Shown here piece by piece: positions 5,702 through 7,020 of a stretch of 7,020 bases of DNA. The translations under genes and the position numbers were made by a program. Under the pieces are notes generated by a model, which did no database searches, was not told where the DNA came from, and saw nothing but the letters and a program-made list of their open reading frames with translations. Source of the DNA: Saprospiraceae bacterium (GTDB taxonomy: Bacteria; Bacteroidota; Bacteroidia; Chitinophagales; Saprospiraceae); assembly GCA_020628755.1 (NCBI GenBank), contig JAHDEQ010000008.1, forward strand, positions 27,027 to 34,046, read 5' to 3'. Numbering within the stretch: position 1 is the first letter of the stretch; every line of letters starts with the position of its first letter.

Positions 5702-7020
5702 TTATTTTATTACCACTACTTTTTTGACTACAATTCCTTCTTGCGTTTTTAAGCGCAACAAATACGTACCTGCCGAAAAGTCTGCTGTAGAAATTTGAGT
5801 TTGTAGCGATTTTCGATTATTGGTTTGTTGATAAACGGCCTGTCCTACGACATTGTACATAAATAAGGTAAACTCTTGCGCGGCTTCAAAATTCAGATTT
5901 ATATTTAGTAAGTCATTGGTTGGATTAGGAAAATAATCAAATTGAAGCAAGGTTGAAATATCTTGTACATTCGTACTTGTATCTGTATTGTCAATCAAAA
6001 TATTTTCTTCTATCGTACAACCATTGCTATCGGTAATGGTTACAGAATAACTGCCTTCTGTAAGATCTTCGTTTTGAATATTCGTTTCTCCGTTGCTCCA
6101 CAAAAATTGGTAAGGCGGCTGGCCACCTTGCGCTATACAAGTCGCCATAAAGGATTCATTGTCTAAAGTAGAAAGAGAGATTTCGGCAAAAATACCCGTA
6201 GGTTCAAATAATTGTACTGACTGTACAAAGGAGCAACCTGCATTATCCATAATAATAACGGTATAACTGCCAGGAGTTAAATCTTCAATCGTCTCAGTCG
6301 TCATGCCATTGCTCCATTGATAAGAAAATGGAGCATTACCTCCAACTGGCAAAATTGAAATTTGACCGTCATTATTACCAAAACAAGAAATAGTTTGTGT
6401 TTCAAACTCAAACTCAGGAGCTAGAGCTTCATCTACTTCAATATCAAAACTTTGTATTTCGGAGCAACCGTTACTATCTGTAATACTTAGAGTAAAAGTA
6501 CCTGTTTCTAAGTTAGTAATTTCATTTCCTGCTTGTCCTGTACTCCATTCATAGGTGTAAGGAGTAACACCTCCTACCGTAGCAGCTTCGGCAGCACCTC
6601 CCAAACCACAAGAACCATTTTCTAGTATTATATCCGTTTGTATAGGAGCAGGTTCTGAAACAACAACATTGTACTGCGCAACACAATTTTGGGCATCTGT
6701 TACAATGACTGGATATTCTCCTGCTAATAAATTGTCTTGCATTTCTCCACTCAAAGCATTTAGCCATTGAATTTCGTAAGGTTCTACCCCACCGACAGGT
6801 TCTATCTTTACCATTCCGTCGTTCTCCCCATTACAAGATGGCTCTTGAATTTGGAAGTTGGTTTCAAAACCTGTACAATCGGGTTCAGCTAAGAAAATAG
6901 GGATTGTCGTTTCTTGACTACAGCCATTTTGGTCGCTAATTGTTACCGTATATTCTCCTACACCCAAATTGTTGAGCATATTCGTTGTCTCGCCTGATTC
7001 CCACAAGAAGTTATAGTTTG
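5702..7020 (-). CDS. SprB-like repeat protein with T9SS C-terminal sorting domain (N-terminus outside window)
   Basis: The C-terminal 439 residues of a large secreted or cell-surface protein. The frame is open to the right edge (upstream codons read NYNF before LWESGETT), so the TTG at 7006 is internal. It contains four full and one partial SprB-like repeats of about 65-75 residues with the pattern SCxGxNDG ... PVGGxxPYxYxWSNGxTT ... LxxGxYTVxITDxNGC, a beta-sandwich unit best known from the Flavobacterium gliding adhesin SprB. A short linker leads to a type A T9SS C-terminal domain (nt 5705-5950): FDYFPNPTNDLLNINL, then YNVVGQAVYQ, FSAGTYLLRLKT and the final KKVVVIK. This signal directs passage through the type IX secretion system and is normally removed by the PorU sortase during surface attachment. 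Function of the missing N-terminus (adhesin, enzyme or other) cannot be told. The gene ends 9 nt from the shared terminator; its promoter is outside the window. Confidence 0.93.
   Translation of the reverse strand, partial: NYNFLWESGETTNMLNNLGVGEYTVTISDQNGCSQETTIPIFLAEPDCTGFETNFQIQEPSCNGENDGMVKIEPVGGVEPYEIQWLNALSGEMQDNLLAGEYPVIVTDAQNCVAQYNVVVSEPAPIQTDIILENGSCGLGGAAEAATVGGVTPYTYEWSTGQAGNEITNLETGTFTLSITDSNGCSEIQSFDIEVDEALAPEFEFETQTISCFGNNDGQISILPVGGNAPFSYQWSNGMTTETIEDLTPGSYTVIIMDNAGCSFVQSVQLFEPTGIFAEISLSTLDNESFMATCIAQGGQPPYQFLWSNGETNIQNEDLTEGSYSVTITDSNGCTIEENILIDNTDTSTNVQDISTLLQFDYFPNPTNDLLNINLNFEAAQEFTLFMYNVVGQAVYQQTNNRKSLQTQISTADFSAGTYLLRLKTQEGIVVKKVVVIK
5705..5950 (-). other. T9SS type A C-terminal sorting domain
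   Basis: The last 82 codons encode a Por secretion C-terminal domain. Hallmarks in order are the YFPNPTNDLLNI opening motif, a central MYNVVGQAVY strand, the STADFSAGTYLLRLKT strand and a basic, valine-rich end KKVVVIK. This domain is restricted to T9SS-bearing Bacteroidota and close relatives, and implies that a T9SS operates in the host although none of its components are in the window. Confidence 0.93.
5990..7020 (-). repeat. Array of SprB-like repeats (one partial, four full)
   Basis: Units in coding order: partial unit 7020-6881, unit 1 at 6856-6650, unit 2 at 6631-6428, unit 3 at 6406-6200, unit 4 at 6181-5990. Units 1-3 carry a Cys near the start (SC) and one in the terminal NGC/NCV/AGC, a likely intra-domain disulphide. 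Unit 2 lacks the NDG motif (SCGLGGAAEAATVGG). Unit 4 lacks the first Cys and NDG motif and instead has a Cys ten residues later (FMATCIAQGG). Units are diverged in sequence, so the array is old. Confidence 0.85.

Noticed and set aside
6549..6767. 72-codon cysteine-rich minus-strand frame
   Set aside because: It is an alternate frame of the SprB-like repeats; the cysteines arise from the repeat codons read out of frame.
7004..7006. TTG as the start of the T9SS cargo gene
   Set aside because: The frame continues upstream to the window edge with residues matching the SprB repeat (YNF before LWESG), so it is internal.
1..7020. A multi-gene defence, secretion or biosynthetic system
   Set aside because: The genes are oriented separately, divided by terminators and promoters, and belong to unrelated housekeeping and envelope functions; nothing supports a joint system.

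Overview
The window looks like a chromosomal segment of a member of the Bacteroidota, plausibly of the Saprospiria or a neighbouring group. Three things point there: the right-hand gene ends in a type IX secretion (T9SS, Por) sorting domain preceded by SprB-like repeats; the promoter-like sequences fit the Bacteroidota pattern (TTTG, then TAnnTTTG) rather than the E. coli sigma-70 pattern; and start codons lack clear Shine-Dalgarno sequences. The DNA is AT-rich. Genus-level assignment is not possible from this window.

Layout from left to right: (1) the 3' end of a type I signal peptidase gene (lepB, +); (2) a convergent TrmH/SpoU-family RNA 2'-O-methyltransferase (-), the two separated by a perfect 23-bp hairpin; (3) a polytopic membrane protein resembling GT-C glycosyltransferases of the ArnT/PMT type (-); (4) a 263-bp gap rich in hairpins and a larger inverted-repeat element; (5) pyrG, CTP synthase (-), complete and with all catalytic residues; (6) a 228-bp divergent intergenic region with a good pyrG promoter and two palindromes; (7) an exported MORN-repeat protein with a TPR-like tail (+); (8) a strong bidirectional terminator; (9) the C-terminal 439 residues of a large secreted protein made of SprB-like beta-sandwich repeats and a T9SS C-terminal domain (-), running off the right edge.

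The genes do not form an obvious pathway. The left and centre are housekeeping functions (protein export, RNA modification, CTP synthesis) mixed with envelope functions (glycosyl transfer, exported MORN protein, T9SS cargo). Most genes appear to be separate transcription units, since gaps are long and filled with hairpins or promoter-like sequence. I found no mobile-element gene, CRISPR array, tRNA or rRNA, and no convincing undescribed multi-gene system. The most interesting material is non-coding: several palindromic intergenic elements that may be dispersed repeats, and a terminator-oriented hairpin facing antisense into pyrG.
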